Assembly: GCF_030272615.1 (NCBI RefSeq)
Contig: NC_081406.1
Coordinates: forward strand, 474,411,400 to 474,475,399
Direction: 5' to 3'
Length of the DNA stretch: 64,000 nt
Source of the DNA: Cryptomeria japonica
Lineage: Eukaryota; Streptophyta; Pinopsida; Cupressales; Cupressaceae
This document shows positions 12,265 through 23,147 of this stretch, piece after piece. The notes under the pieces were generated by a model that saw nothing but the letters and a program-made list of their open reading frames with translations, made no database searches and was not told the DNA's origin. How positions within the stretch are numbered: the stretch's first letter is position 1; each line of letters starts with the position of its first letter. The translations under genes and the position numbers were made by a program.

Positions 12265-12776
12265 AACTTTTAAAGCTTTCACCTACACACAAAGAAATTC
12301 TAGAAAGAGCATTAGTAGATACAACAGTGTCCAAAGACCTTGATATAGATCAATTCAAAACCATGGTAGGACACCTCATAGCCCCTCACTACTTATCATT
12401 TACCGAAGAAGATGGCATGTCCTTGCAACATCCCCATAACACTCCCTTGAATATTGAAGTCCTCATTCACAAGATGCACATTAAACATGTCCTAATAGAT
12501 GGTGGAGTTGGCTTAAAAATTTGCTCATTGAGTCTTATCTATGCTCTACGTTATTCAGATGATGCAATTGATCCCCGGAAAAAGATCACCATCAAAGCAT
12601 ATGATGAAGAAGAACGTTCCTCTAAAGGAATTGTGATATTACCCATTAGAGTGGGACCTTTGGAGAGAGACACAACATGCCAAGTTCTAGACTTGGACTT
12701 ATCATACAACATACTCTTGGGAAGACCCTGGATACATGACATACAAGTTGTTCATCAACATATCATCAGTGCCTAA
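12213..12776 (+). CDS. Aspartic protease domain of Element 2
   Basis: This frame overlaps the gag end by about 50 bases in another frame. It carries the pepsin-like retroviral protease: the catalytic motif is HVLIDGGVGLKIC at about 12486-12524, with DGG in place of the usual DTG/DSG, and the closing flap-to-C-terminal motif is YNILLGRPWIH at about 12706-12738. The enzyme would cut the polyprotein. The catalytic Asp is present, and the Gly in place of Ser/Thr may be family-typical. The open frame is 187 residues, but only the C-terminal half is the protease; the first part links it to gag. Confidence 0.8.
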   Translation: MQSSGSTTKTPTQISIVELLKLSPTHKEILERALVDTTVSKDLDIDQFKTMVGHLIAPHYLSFTEEDGMSLQHPHNTPLNIEVLIHKMHIKHVLIDGGVGLKICSLSLIYALRYSDDAIDPRKKITIKAYDEEERSSKGIVILPIRVGPLERDTTCQVLDLDLSYNILLGRPWIHDIQVVHQHIISA

Positions 12777-12895
12777 AATTTCCCTACAATGGGCAAGAAA
12801 TCACGATCTCAGCAGATTCAAATCCATTTAAGTACTGTAGTAATCTAAAACCAGCTCAAGAGGTCATTGTTCCTCATAATATAGAGGCATCGTCT

Positions 12896-13405
12896 TTGAA
12901 CACACAATCCAAAGAAAAATCATTTGCCTCAATTTTGTCAAGTATGGAAAAACAAATGCAGCTAAGAAATCGATGGAACAAAGAATATTCACTATCCCAA
13001 TTACCACTTTCTCCTAAATCCTATGGAAAATCATCAAACTCTAAACAACAACCAATTGTGAAACATCTTCTGATATTTGATGGAGTATTTGTTAGTGTTG
13101 GGACCTTATCAGAGGAAAGAAAAGATAAAGATGTGCTACAGTGGCTATACAAGCATGAAGAAGTCCAACAAATGATCAACAATGTTAGAATACACACTGA
13201 AAAGTATGGAAAAGGATTTAACATTCTTCAAAAAATGGGATACACTGGAATAGGTCCTATAGGAAAAATAAAAGAAGGTATCTCAAAACCTATCCAACCT
13301 CACACTGAGCAAGCTATAGACAAAGCAAGCTTAGGGTATGGACGAGTTACTCTACCAGAAGACACATCATCTATCCAACAACAACAAGAATATGAAAACA
13401 TATAA
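12896..13405 (+). CDS. G-patch domain segment downstream of protease (Element 2)
   Basis: The 169-residue frame has a Lys/Ser-rich N-terminus, a central part resembling Tat pol linkers, and near residues 102-130 a G-patch-like stretch (YGKGFNILQKMGYTGIG, then GKIKEGI). G-patches bind nucleic acid and DEAH helicases; betaretroviruses also carry one just after their protease. Some consensus glycines are replaced, so activity is uncertain. It lies between protease and RT, in a different frame from both. Confidence 0.7.
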   Translation: MNTQSKEKSFASILSSMEKQMQLRNRWNKEYSLSQLPLSPKSYGKSSNSKQQPIVKHLLIFDGVFVSVGTLSEERKDKDVLQWLYKHEEVQQMINNVRIHTEKYGKGFNILQKMGYTGIGPIGKIKEGISKPIQPHTEQAIDKASLGYGRVTLPEDTSSIQQQQEYENI

Positions 13406-13552
13406 GAACAACTTACAATTGAAAGAGAAGAAGCATCTGCCAAGAAACAAGCACAAACAGACATGAAATGGCAAAAGAAGCAATCCTCAAATCAACAGGA
13501 AAAATAAACTAATGGTACCTCCAAGCAGCATTAGATCTCAATCAAAACAAGA

Positions 13553-13889
13553 ATGAAACTAGTACTAATCAAGGAGATCTCATAGCAAGGTTGACAGAAC
13601 TCAATCTCAGTCCAGAAGAAGTTGAATATGAAAAAAGAAAAGATATAGCAAGAAAAATAGAAGAAACCAATCAAACGCTATATGAACAAATATGTAGATT
13701 GTAAGTTGCAAGTGAGAAGCATGAAACTAGTACTAATCAAGGAGATCTCGTAGCAAGGTTGACAGAACTCAATCTCAGTCCAGAAGAAGTTGAATATGAA
13801 AAAAGAAAAGATATAGCAAGAAAAATAGAAGAAACCAATCAAACACTATATGAACTAATCTATAAATTGCAAGTTGCAAGTGAGACAGA
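13553..13889 (+). repeat. 168-bp in-frame tandem duplication in pol linker
   Basis: Two nearly identical copies begin ATGAAACTAGTACTAATCAA at 13553 and 13721. The 168-bp period equals 56 codons, so the frame is kept. The first copy ends in a TAA where the second reads on. The encoded segment is Lys/Glu-rich and helical, and may be coiled coil. Confidence 0.85.
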
Positions 13890-14628
13890 TTCTAATGAAT
13901 GGGAATGGGATTCCTATCATTCTAAAGAATCAGCTGAAGAAAATTGCTTTGAAGAAGATGTAAGAGTCGATATAGTTCACACGTATGTAGGGAAAACATT
14001 AGGAACTAGCCTACTTAAATTCAAATCACATTCAGCTGACTTGGACTTAATCGAGGACGATCAGTAACTCCTTGTGTGAGGTCATTTTGATGAGATTATT
14101 GTTCTAGACATTGACATACATATCTAAAAAATTGACATATCTATCATGACCCTTGATACCCTCGAAACACCTCATCCTGAGAACCCCTTACCTCTAATCC
14201 ATCCTGAACTTATTGATTGGGAAAATGAAAGACATACTACCATTGATACCTTTCCTAATGACCATGCCATATTTGTATATCTTAATGCAATCAAACCCGC
14301 AACAACTTTCACTAGGAATTTCAACAATGCATCTTCCAGTCAAGTGGGTGCCAAATCTCCCAGTCGCAAAAAGGAAAGTAAAGAAAACAATATCAGGTCT
14401 AATGTTGAAAACCATTTCTTGGCAATATTAGATCAAGAAAAATTAAAAAGAAAGGACACATCTAATGGTGAAAACCTCCTTGAGGCACCGAAAGATGGGA
14501 GATTTGACACTTTACCTGAGAACTATCAAGAAAGGTCATCAATTTTGATTGAGCCAACAGAGGCAGTTAACATTGGGACAACAGAGCAACCAAAGATTCT
14601 ACATCCATCAGCTTCACTGTCAGAATAA
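13759..14628 (+). pseudogene. Protease-to-RT linker of Element 2 pol
   Basis: Two neighbouring open stretches (13759-14067 and 14146-14628) encode acidic linker protein with motifs such as IDWENE and PENPLPLIHPE, which recur ahead of RT in Tat elements. There are stops between them. No enzyme is recognised; the segment connects the G-patch region to RT, which begins four bases after the TAA that ends it. Confidence 0.55.
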
Positions 14629-14631
14629 GAA

Positions 14632-15823
14632 ATGCAACAATATATGGAATTCTTCAAACGACAGCAAATCAATTTTGCCTTGTCATATGTAGACATGCCA
14701 GGGTTGGATCCAGAGCTTATTATACATCACTTAAATGTCAATCCAAGAGACAAACCAGTTAAACATAAATTAAGGAAGATGCATCCACATATCGCTCTCC
14801 TGGTCAAAGCAGAACTAAAGAAATTATTGGATGTAGGATTCATCAGACCTGTAGCATATCCTCAATGGGTATCAAACATCATTCATGTTTCCAAACCAGA
14901 CAAAAGTATCAGAGTATGCACAAACTTCAGAGATCTTAATAATGCATGTCCAAAGGATGACTTTCCTTTACCTAACATTGACATCATTGTAGATTTAATT
15001 GTTGGACACTCCATGTTTTCTCTAATGGATGGTTTCTCCGGATACAATCAGATTAAAATAGCACCTGAAGATCAAGAAAAGATAGCTTTCACATGTCCGT
15101 GGGGTGCTTTCGGCTGGAACGTCATGCCTTTTGGACTAAAGAATGCAGGTGCCACATATCAGAGAGCTATGACAACGATATTCTATGACATGATGCATAC
15201 ATTCATGGAAGACTATGTGGATGACATCTTGGCCAAATCATACAATAGAGAAGAACATATAGGGATACTAGAAAAGATCTTTGACCGGTAAAAAACAATA
15301 CAAGCTATGACTAAATCCTGAGAAATGTGCCTTTGGTGTCACTTCAGGCAAGCTATTGGGATACATTGTTTCAACTAGAGGTATCGAAGTAGATCTAGCT
15401 AAGGTCAAAGAAATCATGGAAATGGCATCTCCCAAGAATATCAGTCAACTCAGATCACTCCAAGGATGACTCCAGTCAATCAGAAGATTTGTTATTCAAC
15501 TAGCAGATAAATGTCAACCATTTACTCATCTATTGCACAAAAATATTAATTTCAAGTGGGACCATCAATGTGAGGACGCATTCAACAAGATCAAGGCCTA
15601 TCTCATGCAACCACCCGTCCTAATGTCGCCAATTCCAGGAAAGTCTTTGTTACTCTATGTATTGACCATCGAAGTATCATTAGGAGTTATGCTCACACAA
15701 CAGGATAATGAAGGAAAAGAACAGGTCATCTACTACATCAGCAAAACACTAGTGGGATACAAGCTCAACTATTCCCCAACAGAAAAAGCATGCTTGGTGG
15801 TAGTTTTGCTTCTCAAAAATTAA
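14632..15823 (+). pseudogene. Reverse transcriptase and RNase H of Element 2
   Basis: RT copies element RNA into DNA in the particle. The fingers and palm read well to 15291: VGFIRPVAYPQWVSN, CTNFRDLNNACPKDDFPLP, the LMDGFSGYNQI motif, PFGLKNAGATYQR, and the catalytic YVDD at 15214-15225. A stop and frameshift follow, then NPEKCAFGV and a TGA within the LQG-LQSIRRF motif. From 15533 the connection and classical RNase H appear (FKWDHQCEDAFNKIK, then LYVLTIEVSLGVMLTQ). Catalytic RT residues are intact but the frame is broken three times. Confidence 0.9.
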
Positions 15824-16480
15824 GAAACTATCTACTATCTCACTCCATTAAGTTGATATCTAAAATCAATCCATTGAAGTATTTGCTCAACAAAGCAACA
15901 TTAACAGGAAGATTAGCAAAATGGATCATGATCCTAAGTGAGTTTGATATTGAGTATGTGGACAAAAAATCTATCAAGGGACAAGTCATTGCAGACCAAC
16001 TAGCCGAGGCACCACTTCAAGATGATTGTCATTTAAACATTGAGTTTCTCGATGCTAATATCCTAACGGTCATGACAAAAACATGGCAATTATACTTTGA
16101 TGGTTCATATACACGGCATGGATCAGGAGTAGGTATTCTATTCATCACACCACAAGGTCATACAATTCTAAAAGCATACAAATTAAGCTTTCCATGCACC
16201 AACAACACAATAGAATATGAAGCTTTGGTTACAGGTATCAAAATGGCTATGGAATGGAACATTACACAACTTCAAGTCTTTGGAGATTCTCATCTTGTCA
16301 TCAATCAAATTAATGATGATTACCAACAAAAAATGACAAATTAATGCCTTACAAAAAGATGGTAGATGATTTCAAGAAGTATTTTGTAGAAATAACTTTT
16401 GAGCGAATTCCAAGGAATGACAACAAAGCAGCAAATGTCATGGCAACACTTGCTTCTCTACTTCAGACACGGGAAAATAA
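15824..16480 (+). pseudogene. Second (archaeal-type) RNase H of Element 2
   Basis: After the classical RNase H tail (LAKWIMILSEFDIEYV), a second RNase H begins with LYFDGSYTRHGSGVGI at about 16090, followed by NNTIEYEALVTGIKMA and VFGDSHLVINQI. These supply the Asp, Glu and Asp expected of the active site. A one-base shift at about 16340 moves the C-terminal part (FERIPRNDNKAANVMATLAS) into the next frame. A duplicate RNase H between the first RNase H and integrase is diagnostic of the Tat branch. Confidence 0.85.
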
Positions 16481-16699
16481 AGAGTGTTATGAATTCCTGG
16501 TGGAAGAGTTGTTTTACCCTGCTCATAATTGTCCTGATTCCCAAACTATCTATCACCTTGTTGGGCATGATTCTTCCCATTATGGCCAAACTTATACATA
16601 CCTAAAATATAACACCCTCCCTCCCGATTTGTCAAAAAATCAAAAGAGAAACTTTATTCACCAATCCTCCCATTTTACTCTTGTTGCGGATACCCTGTT

Positions 16700-17760
16700 T
16701 AAACAAGGTCTGGACAGTACTCTTTTAAGATGTCTTGAACAAGAAGAATTTGAGAAGGCCTTAAATGAAGTCCATAATGGAATTTGTGGCACTCATTCAA
16801 GTGGTCTTACCCTTTTAAAAAAACTTATACGCTTGGGCTATTATTGGCCAACTATGGAACGAGATTCTTTTCAGATAGCTAAAACATGCAAACAATGTTA
16901 GATCCATGGGAATTTGATTCATGTACCAGCACAAAAACTTCATGCTTTGGAAACATCTTGGCCTTTCTACCAACAAGGTCTTGATCTAGTAGGAAAGATA
17001 AATCCTTCTTCATCCAATGGTCACAAATTCATCCTTGTAGCTACATAATATTTTACAAAATGGATTGAGGCAGTACCTCTCACAAATATCACATGAAAAC
17101 AAATTGCTGCATTTATCTTGAACTACATCATTTGTCGCTATGAAATACCCATGACCATTATCACTGATAATGGGCGACCATTCAAGAATCGGGATGTCCA
17201 AGAGCTATGTGAGAAATTCAAAATTCAACACAGATTTTCCACACCCTACTATCCACAAGGGAATGGGCAAGCAGAAGCATCAAACAAAACTATTTTGAAA
17301 ATCCTGAAAAAGACAGTAAATGATGCTTGCAGAGATTGGCATATTCAATTGAACCTTGCTTTATGGGCCTACTGTACCATTATCCACACACCAATAGGTG
17401 AGACACCTTTCTCTCTTGTTTATGGACCAGAAGCAATACCTCCAATAGAAGTAGAAATACCCTCTCTACGAGTATCATTAAAAGGCCTTATCCCAAATGA
17501 AGAACAATGAGTATCTAGATTACAAGAGTTAGAATTGATCCATGAACGAAGACAAAATGCCTTTGATATTTTAAAGTTATATCAGCAAAGAATGTGTCGA
17601 AGTTATAATCACAAGGTCAAACCATGAGTCTTTCAAGTTGGAGAACTACTACTAAAAGAAAATCCACGAAACCAGTGTGGTCACAACAGTATTTGGGCCA
17701 GGAGCATATTAGCTATTAACACAGGATGGGGATCAGCTTGAGGAACCCATCCATAGCATG
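16700..17760 (+). pseudogene. Integrase of Element 2
   Basis: Integrase inserts the DNA copy into the genome. The zinc-binding HHCC region (HNGICGTH ... CKQC) ends at a TAG at 16899 where relatives have Gln. The core has all three acidic positions: QGLDLVGKI, ITDNGRPF, and the Glu in YPQGNGQAEASNK. The part after 17118 is open to 17510. Further stops lie at VAT-stop-YFTKW, NIT-stop, and KVKP-stop-VFQVGE, the last fitting a CGA to TGA change. The C-terminal FQVGELLL motif is recognisable. Confidence 0.88.
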
Positions 17761-17786
17761 CATTTGAAGAAGTTTTATGTCTAAAA

Positions 17787-17890
17787 AAAGCAGAAAATCC
17801 CAAAACAGTGAAAAACAGAAAATCCAAAAACAGTGAAAAAGTAGAAAATCCAAAAACAATGAAAAAGCGGAAAATCCAGAAACAGCAAAA
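17787..17890 (+). repeat. Short tandem repeat, about 26 bp x 4
   Basis: Units close to GCAGAAAATCCAAAAACAG with GTGAAAAA between them follow each other at 25-26 bp just past the integrase end. The array lies in the untranslated 3' part of Element 2. Confidence 0.75.
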
Positions 17891-17899
17891 AAAAATCAA

Positions 17900-19520
17900 A
17901 TATGAGAAAAAGTGAAATAAAAATAGATGGTGAAAACTTGGAAAACAGGTGCTATCTGTCAGTTAGCTCTTCCATCTATTGGTTCATGCATCCTTCTGCT
18001 TGCATTCATTTTCATCAGCGTTGTTCATATCCATAATAAAGCCTTTGTACATACGCAGGCATCGCAAGTGATTTCTCATCATGGTTTGGATCATTGTACA
18101 TATCATGATAAAGTTTGTTTCTAGACTGGGGGCAAAATCCTAAACCTAGCTTGGGGCAAAAAATTTCATCGCTTTGAGCTTACTCAAATAGGTAGAACAA
18201 CAGTTAGGCAACACTTGTCAAACGAAAAATTGAGACACATCCAACGTTGAACATAAGATCACATTGTCAACCATCACTTATCACATATCAGTCTAAACAT
18301 GACAAACACATATCAATGGATGATATATTTTGACTAAGGATTTTAACACTTTGACAATAATGGTTCAACTATTTTATCTTGATTTTTGCTATCATGATTT
18401 CTGAGTGACTCTAGGATGTCTTTGACTAGAGGAACAAGGAAGGAACATGATATTTTTCTTGTTTGTTGTATGTAAATTAATCGTTCATATGTGCAAATTT
18501 GTCTCAGGACATGATATGTCAGAGTACCATAGAGGACATTTCGGACTTGCATATAGAAATGGTTAATACTACCTATTTTACGCAAGCAACACTCAGGTTA
18601 TCTTAGTTCAATTATACCTTGATGCTTGTGCTCACTTGCAATATCAAAACCCAGGAAAGTAGTTCTCAAGTCATCATGGTTCAATTTTACCATTGATGTT
18701 TGCACCCACTTCCCACATTTTAAAGGCTCAATGATGAAACAAAGCAATGACCCCATGACCGGTCCAATCGCCGCATTGCATTTCATTTTTCATTTGCATT
18801 TTTTTTTTAAGTAGATTTGCATTTCATTTTGCATGGGATCACAAAACTCATCTTTTCCAAGGCCAAAGACTTCAACATGGTGTTATCTCTCTTATTACGT
18901 GATTGAGTACTTTGGACAATAACCAAAATAATCAATTCATTCATCCTGCATGATAAGTTAGTTCATCTCATATAACCATTGCATACTAAGACATCATTTA
19001 TATAAAACATCCAATCATTCATTAATTTAGTTAGATCATTGCATTGCATCCATCTTATCAACATTCATATAAAATAGCATCATTGCATTGCATTACATCC
19101 ATCTCATATTAACATGCATGAGAAAATCATAAAAATATCATAAACATAGAAAGCATTGCATTGCACATAGTACTTATAAGCATCACCATACATATTCACA
19201 TTTGCATAACATCATGTAAATATTGCATCATGATGTAGGAGATATGCATCCATCATCTAGAATTCATCGACATATAGAAAATAAAGCATACAACATGAAA
19301 GTAACTTCACAGCATAATCATATAGCAAATAAAATGCATCCATCATCTCGGATCATGTAGAGGGAATAAGATCGACTGCATATCATATCATCAAAAAGAT
19401 CAAAGTCCAAGGTACAATGACATCACAAAAAAATATATGAGATACATCACACATATACATCGTGGGAATCATCAATGTCTCATCACAAAAGGTATGTACA
19501 TGAATGGATCAATGTCCCAT
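17900..19520 (+). other. 3' non-coding region of Element 2, first part
   Basis: No gene seen. It begins with a purine tract CTGGGGGCAAAA (about 18125) and a second GCTTGGGGCAAAA, then AT-rich sequence with recurring CATTGCATTGCATCCATC motifs between about 19030 and 19350. Comparable TTGCATAT-rich sequence is found at 62430-62560 in Element 3. Confidence 0.5.
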
Positions 19521-19599
19521 ATCAGTGTGACCACTAGGACGCGAAGTGAAACTCTATCCTGATGTGGCAGGTCTAGAAACACCAATTGATACCCCTGTA

Positions 19600-21570
19600 C
19601 CTGGGTCCCCACCTAGGGGATCTCTCTGAAATGGTTGTGTCACTCCTCAACTCTTAGACTGGCTTTGTCCCAATCTCCTACTCAGCTGTGAAAATCCTAG
19701 AGCCCTCCAATCAATAGGAACAATAGTATAGTATAAGGTCCTGTAATACTCAGCCTCTCGGACCACCTGGCGCATCATATTCAGGGCATCCTTCCCTGAA
19801 CTAGACTCTCCTAACAGTTGTACTTTCACCTTGGCTTGTCGACACCTATCCCTAGTTGCATCTCTCTTGACCATGAGAGAAGCCATCCTGGCCTCTAGCT
19901 GGGCCATTTGCTAGTCGACTCTCTAGTTGTTGAACCTGACCCTATAAGTCTGTAATCTGAGCCTGGTTCTGATGAGACAACATCCTAATGAGGATCCGTC
20001 AAGATGCCTCTATCTGTGGCTGCTCAACCTGTGATACTCTCGTAGGTACCTGCTCAACCTAGGGAACCTCCTGCTCTGGGACCTGATGCCCCTGATCCAC
20101 TGGACCTGATCTCCTCCTTTTGACCACCTGAGTCATCCAATCCATATATACATCTCTAACAGATCTAGAACTACTGGCTCCGGGTGTGCCTGCCACTGCC
20201 ACTGCTTGGCCATCTCCCCCATCATCATCTCCCCATCATCATCTCCTCCATCGTCATCTCCAACACCTTGATCTCCTGCATCTCCTCCATATCCATCTCT
20301 GTCATCCCCTCCATCTCCGCCATCATCTTCGCCCCCACCTCCTCTCCCCCCACAATCCCTCAGTCGTCTAAGAGCTTTGTGTCATAGCCTCTCATCATCC
20401 TCACCTAGAACTGGCTCTGGCTCATCCAGACACGTCAGCCTCGAAAACCTATGTACAGTATAATATATAGTGTACTTATTTGTCATCCCACTATCTATCA
20501 TATATGAAAGATAATCCCAATCTAGTGGCCCCAATGATCGATATTATGCACACACCTAGTCATATGAAATAGAGGGCCCCCAAGTAGCCACATCCAGTCT
20601 CCTGTGAGCATAATGAATTGTACCCTGTGGTATCCCCTATATCCTACCATACTGTCTCAACACCCTCATACAAAGGAATTGCTCGATAACATAGGGTGTC
20701 GATCCAATCAGGTATCGCGTCACAAATACATACAACATCTCCACTGCATCCTCAGGTCAAATATCTCAATCTCTGTACGGTCTCCATATCACAGTATCCA
20801 AATCATCCAGTGTTTGTCGCCAATACTCCAATTTGCCTAGCTTTTGCTGGACAATTATGCCTGGATACCCGTCAGCATAAGGCCTGCCTACAAGTCTATC
20901 TCTATCATTCAATGGTCATGTGATAGGCAGGTGTTCCCAGACCCATATCTGGAGAACAGTCACCCATGCTGATAATGCAGTCGATCTCTGGTACACAACT
21001 CAATGCAGGTCATGATACAAGTGTGCCAGCATGCATGACCCCCATGCAAATCGGGTCCCCTATGTCACCATCTGCTCAAGGAGATGACCCCATCCACCAG
21101 ATAATCCCTTTGACCTGTGATCAGGACAAAGAAAACCTCCAATGAATCTGGCAAGAATAGTGAGTAATGTGGCATAACCTAGCTCTAGCATCTCCTATCA
21201 CGCAATGTCATATCTGCCTATCTCATCATCCTCGAACACTCGGCAAAGTGAATCTATCCCACCCTGCTCGCTGAGATCATAATACACTAGCTCGCCCATC
21301 ACAAGGATGCGCAGTATCCGGTATACATCATTGGGTGTCACTATCATCTCGCCCATTAGTAAGTGAAAAGTGTTGTGCTCACTATGCCAATGCTCTGCTA
21401 AAGCTGTTAATAATCCCCGATAAATCAAGGGTCAGGGCATGTCAAGAAGGAAAGATAAACCACACCTGACAATGTGGTCTCGTCTGCCTGGCTAAGGTAG
21501 GGTATCAACATCCATGTCTTCAGGAAGCACTCCTGAGACTTGAGGACACTAAAGTGCTCCTGCAATCAAA
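19600..21570 (-). pseudogene. Antisense plant-mobile-domain (PMD) ORF remnant in Element 2
   Basis: Read on the minus strand, 21428-21198 encodes a typical PMD start: LTALAEHWHSEHNTFHL, GEMIVTPNDVYRIL, GELVYYD. After several stops, the region around 20880-20400 continues with RYLIGSTPYVIEQFL, RVLRQYGRI and DWDYLSYM. Then comes a Gly/Asp-rich linker (20340-20220) and a helical, probably coiled-coil end (19907-19647, MAQLEARMASLM ... REAEYYRTLYY). PMD proteins (the MAIN family) act in transposon silencing and genome stability; antisense PMD ORFs between integrase and 3' LTR are known in Tat/Ogre elements. The copy is degenerate. Confidence 0.75.
20206..20345. repeat. Trinucleotide-rich block encoding the Gly/Asp linker
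   Basis: Imperfect CAT/CTC/ATC repeats on the plus strand correspond to the Gly/Asp-rich linker of the antisense PMD remnant. The plus-strand reading frames here are shadows. Confidence 0.7.
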
Positions 21571-23133
21571 TCATCTCATCATATCAATCTCTTGATTTAT
21601 CTATCTATCAAATATATCTATCTATCAGTCTATCTTGCTCACTTGAGATTTTTATCAAATCTCGTGGAGCCCCTATCAATGATGCTCATCTATCATGAGG
21701 TCATTATCAATCATATATCATCTCACGCATGCATCGAGATAATCAAAGTTGATCATCCAAATTCATCAAATCAAATCTTACCCTATCGAAATCAAAAATC
21801 AAATCGAATCGACAGCAATCTAGCCTCTTTATCAAACATCATGATAGTTGGAGATCAGATAAACACCAAAAAATTTATCAAAATCATCAAAACATCAATC
21901 ATCCAGAAAGTCGATCAGATTATACAAATTCATCAAAAATTCAATCGCAATAAAAAAACTTAAGAGATCAAGTCATCAAATGTTGACATCAAAAATCAAA
22001 ACAATCAAAAAAGTCAACTGATTAATCTGCAAACCAAAAAGGCAAATTTTCAAACAATCAAATCAATTCATCAATAATCGAAAAATTCAATAAATGGCAA
22101 AAATAAAAAATATCAAATCATTTTCTCAAAAATCAAAAAATCAAATAATTTTCTCAAAAATCAACCCAAAAAAAAAAATTAAAATCTTTGGTCGCCCGCA
22201 CCGACGGTGCCCATGGCACTCGCGGTGGTGCCGGTGGCGTCCTCCGCCCTCGTGGTGGCGCCGCCATGGCACCACCACCCCCTCCCCCCAATGCAATTTT
22301 TTTAAAAAAAAATTGAAAATTTTGCAAGAGCCAAACATGATAAATGCATAAAAAATTTGTTTTGGGGTGCGAGTTAAACATTTTTCGAAAAATCCTAAAA
22401 ACCCACTTTCTAATTCGAAAAACCCATGTCAAAAATGTATTTTGTTTACAAACCCACATGGTGAAAATGCTATAAAATGATTTTTTTCTACAAATAGCTA
22501 ATTTTTTTTAAAATCAACTAAAAATAGACAAAGCTGAGTTTTCTAGAAGTACGTATCGGTGGACCGTAGGTCGAAGGACGTTCGTGTCGCCGAACTTGCT
22601 CGAACCTATGTTGGTGGTATGGGATCACCATTCCTTCCTCCAGGGCAAATTTTTCAAACAACTGAAATGCACAAATGAAGAGTGGTAAAAGGAGTTCACC
22701 TTTTTAAACTCACAATGGGGCATTTAAGTGGGATTTTTATTCCACTAGTTTTTACTCATCTAATCAACTAATCAACTTGGCAAGGCAGTGTTTTCACATT
22801 TCTTATCGGGAAATGAATCGGATCGACTTTGAAAAATATATAAAAAACATAAAATTATTAAAAATCATAAAAATTTCAAAAATATCAAAAAAATTTAAAA
22901 AACCGTGAAAAATTCAAAAACATTGCAAAAATTATATGATTCATCTCCAGAGGGGGCATCCTCGCATCGAAACTGCATCATATCGAGATTTATCATCTCA
23001 AAATCGAATCAGTATCATATCAAAACTGAATCCGCATCGAAATCAAGAGCAAATCTGCATCATATCAAAATCAATATCAGCAACATCATCAATCGAGTTT
23101 TCTTTGAACCAACGTGTCCTCACACATCGCTTC
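21571..23133 (+). other. 3' non-coding region of Element 2, last part, with GC island
   Basis: AT-rich sequence built of ATCAAA/ATCTATC words surrounds a sharp GC-rich island at 22190-22295 (words such as GGTGGCGCCGCCATGGC). A second unusual stretch at 22540-22640 is rich in CG dinucleotides (GTCGAAGGACGTTCGTGTCG). Both lie upstream of the antisense PMD ORF and could be its 5' leader or promoter; this is inference. Confidence 0.45.
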
Positions 23134-23147
23134 AAAGAGGGGCAAAA
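23134..23147 (+). other. Polypurine tract of Element 2
   Basis: AAAGAGGGGCAAAA directly abuts the 3' LTR start, the position and composition of the plus-strand primer. Confidence 0.8.
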
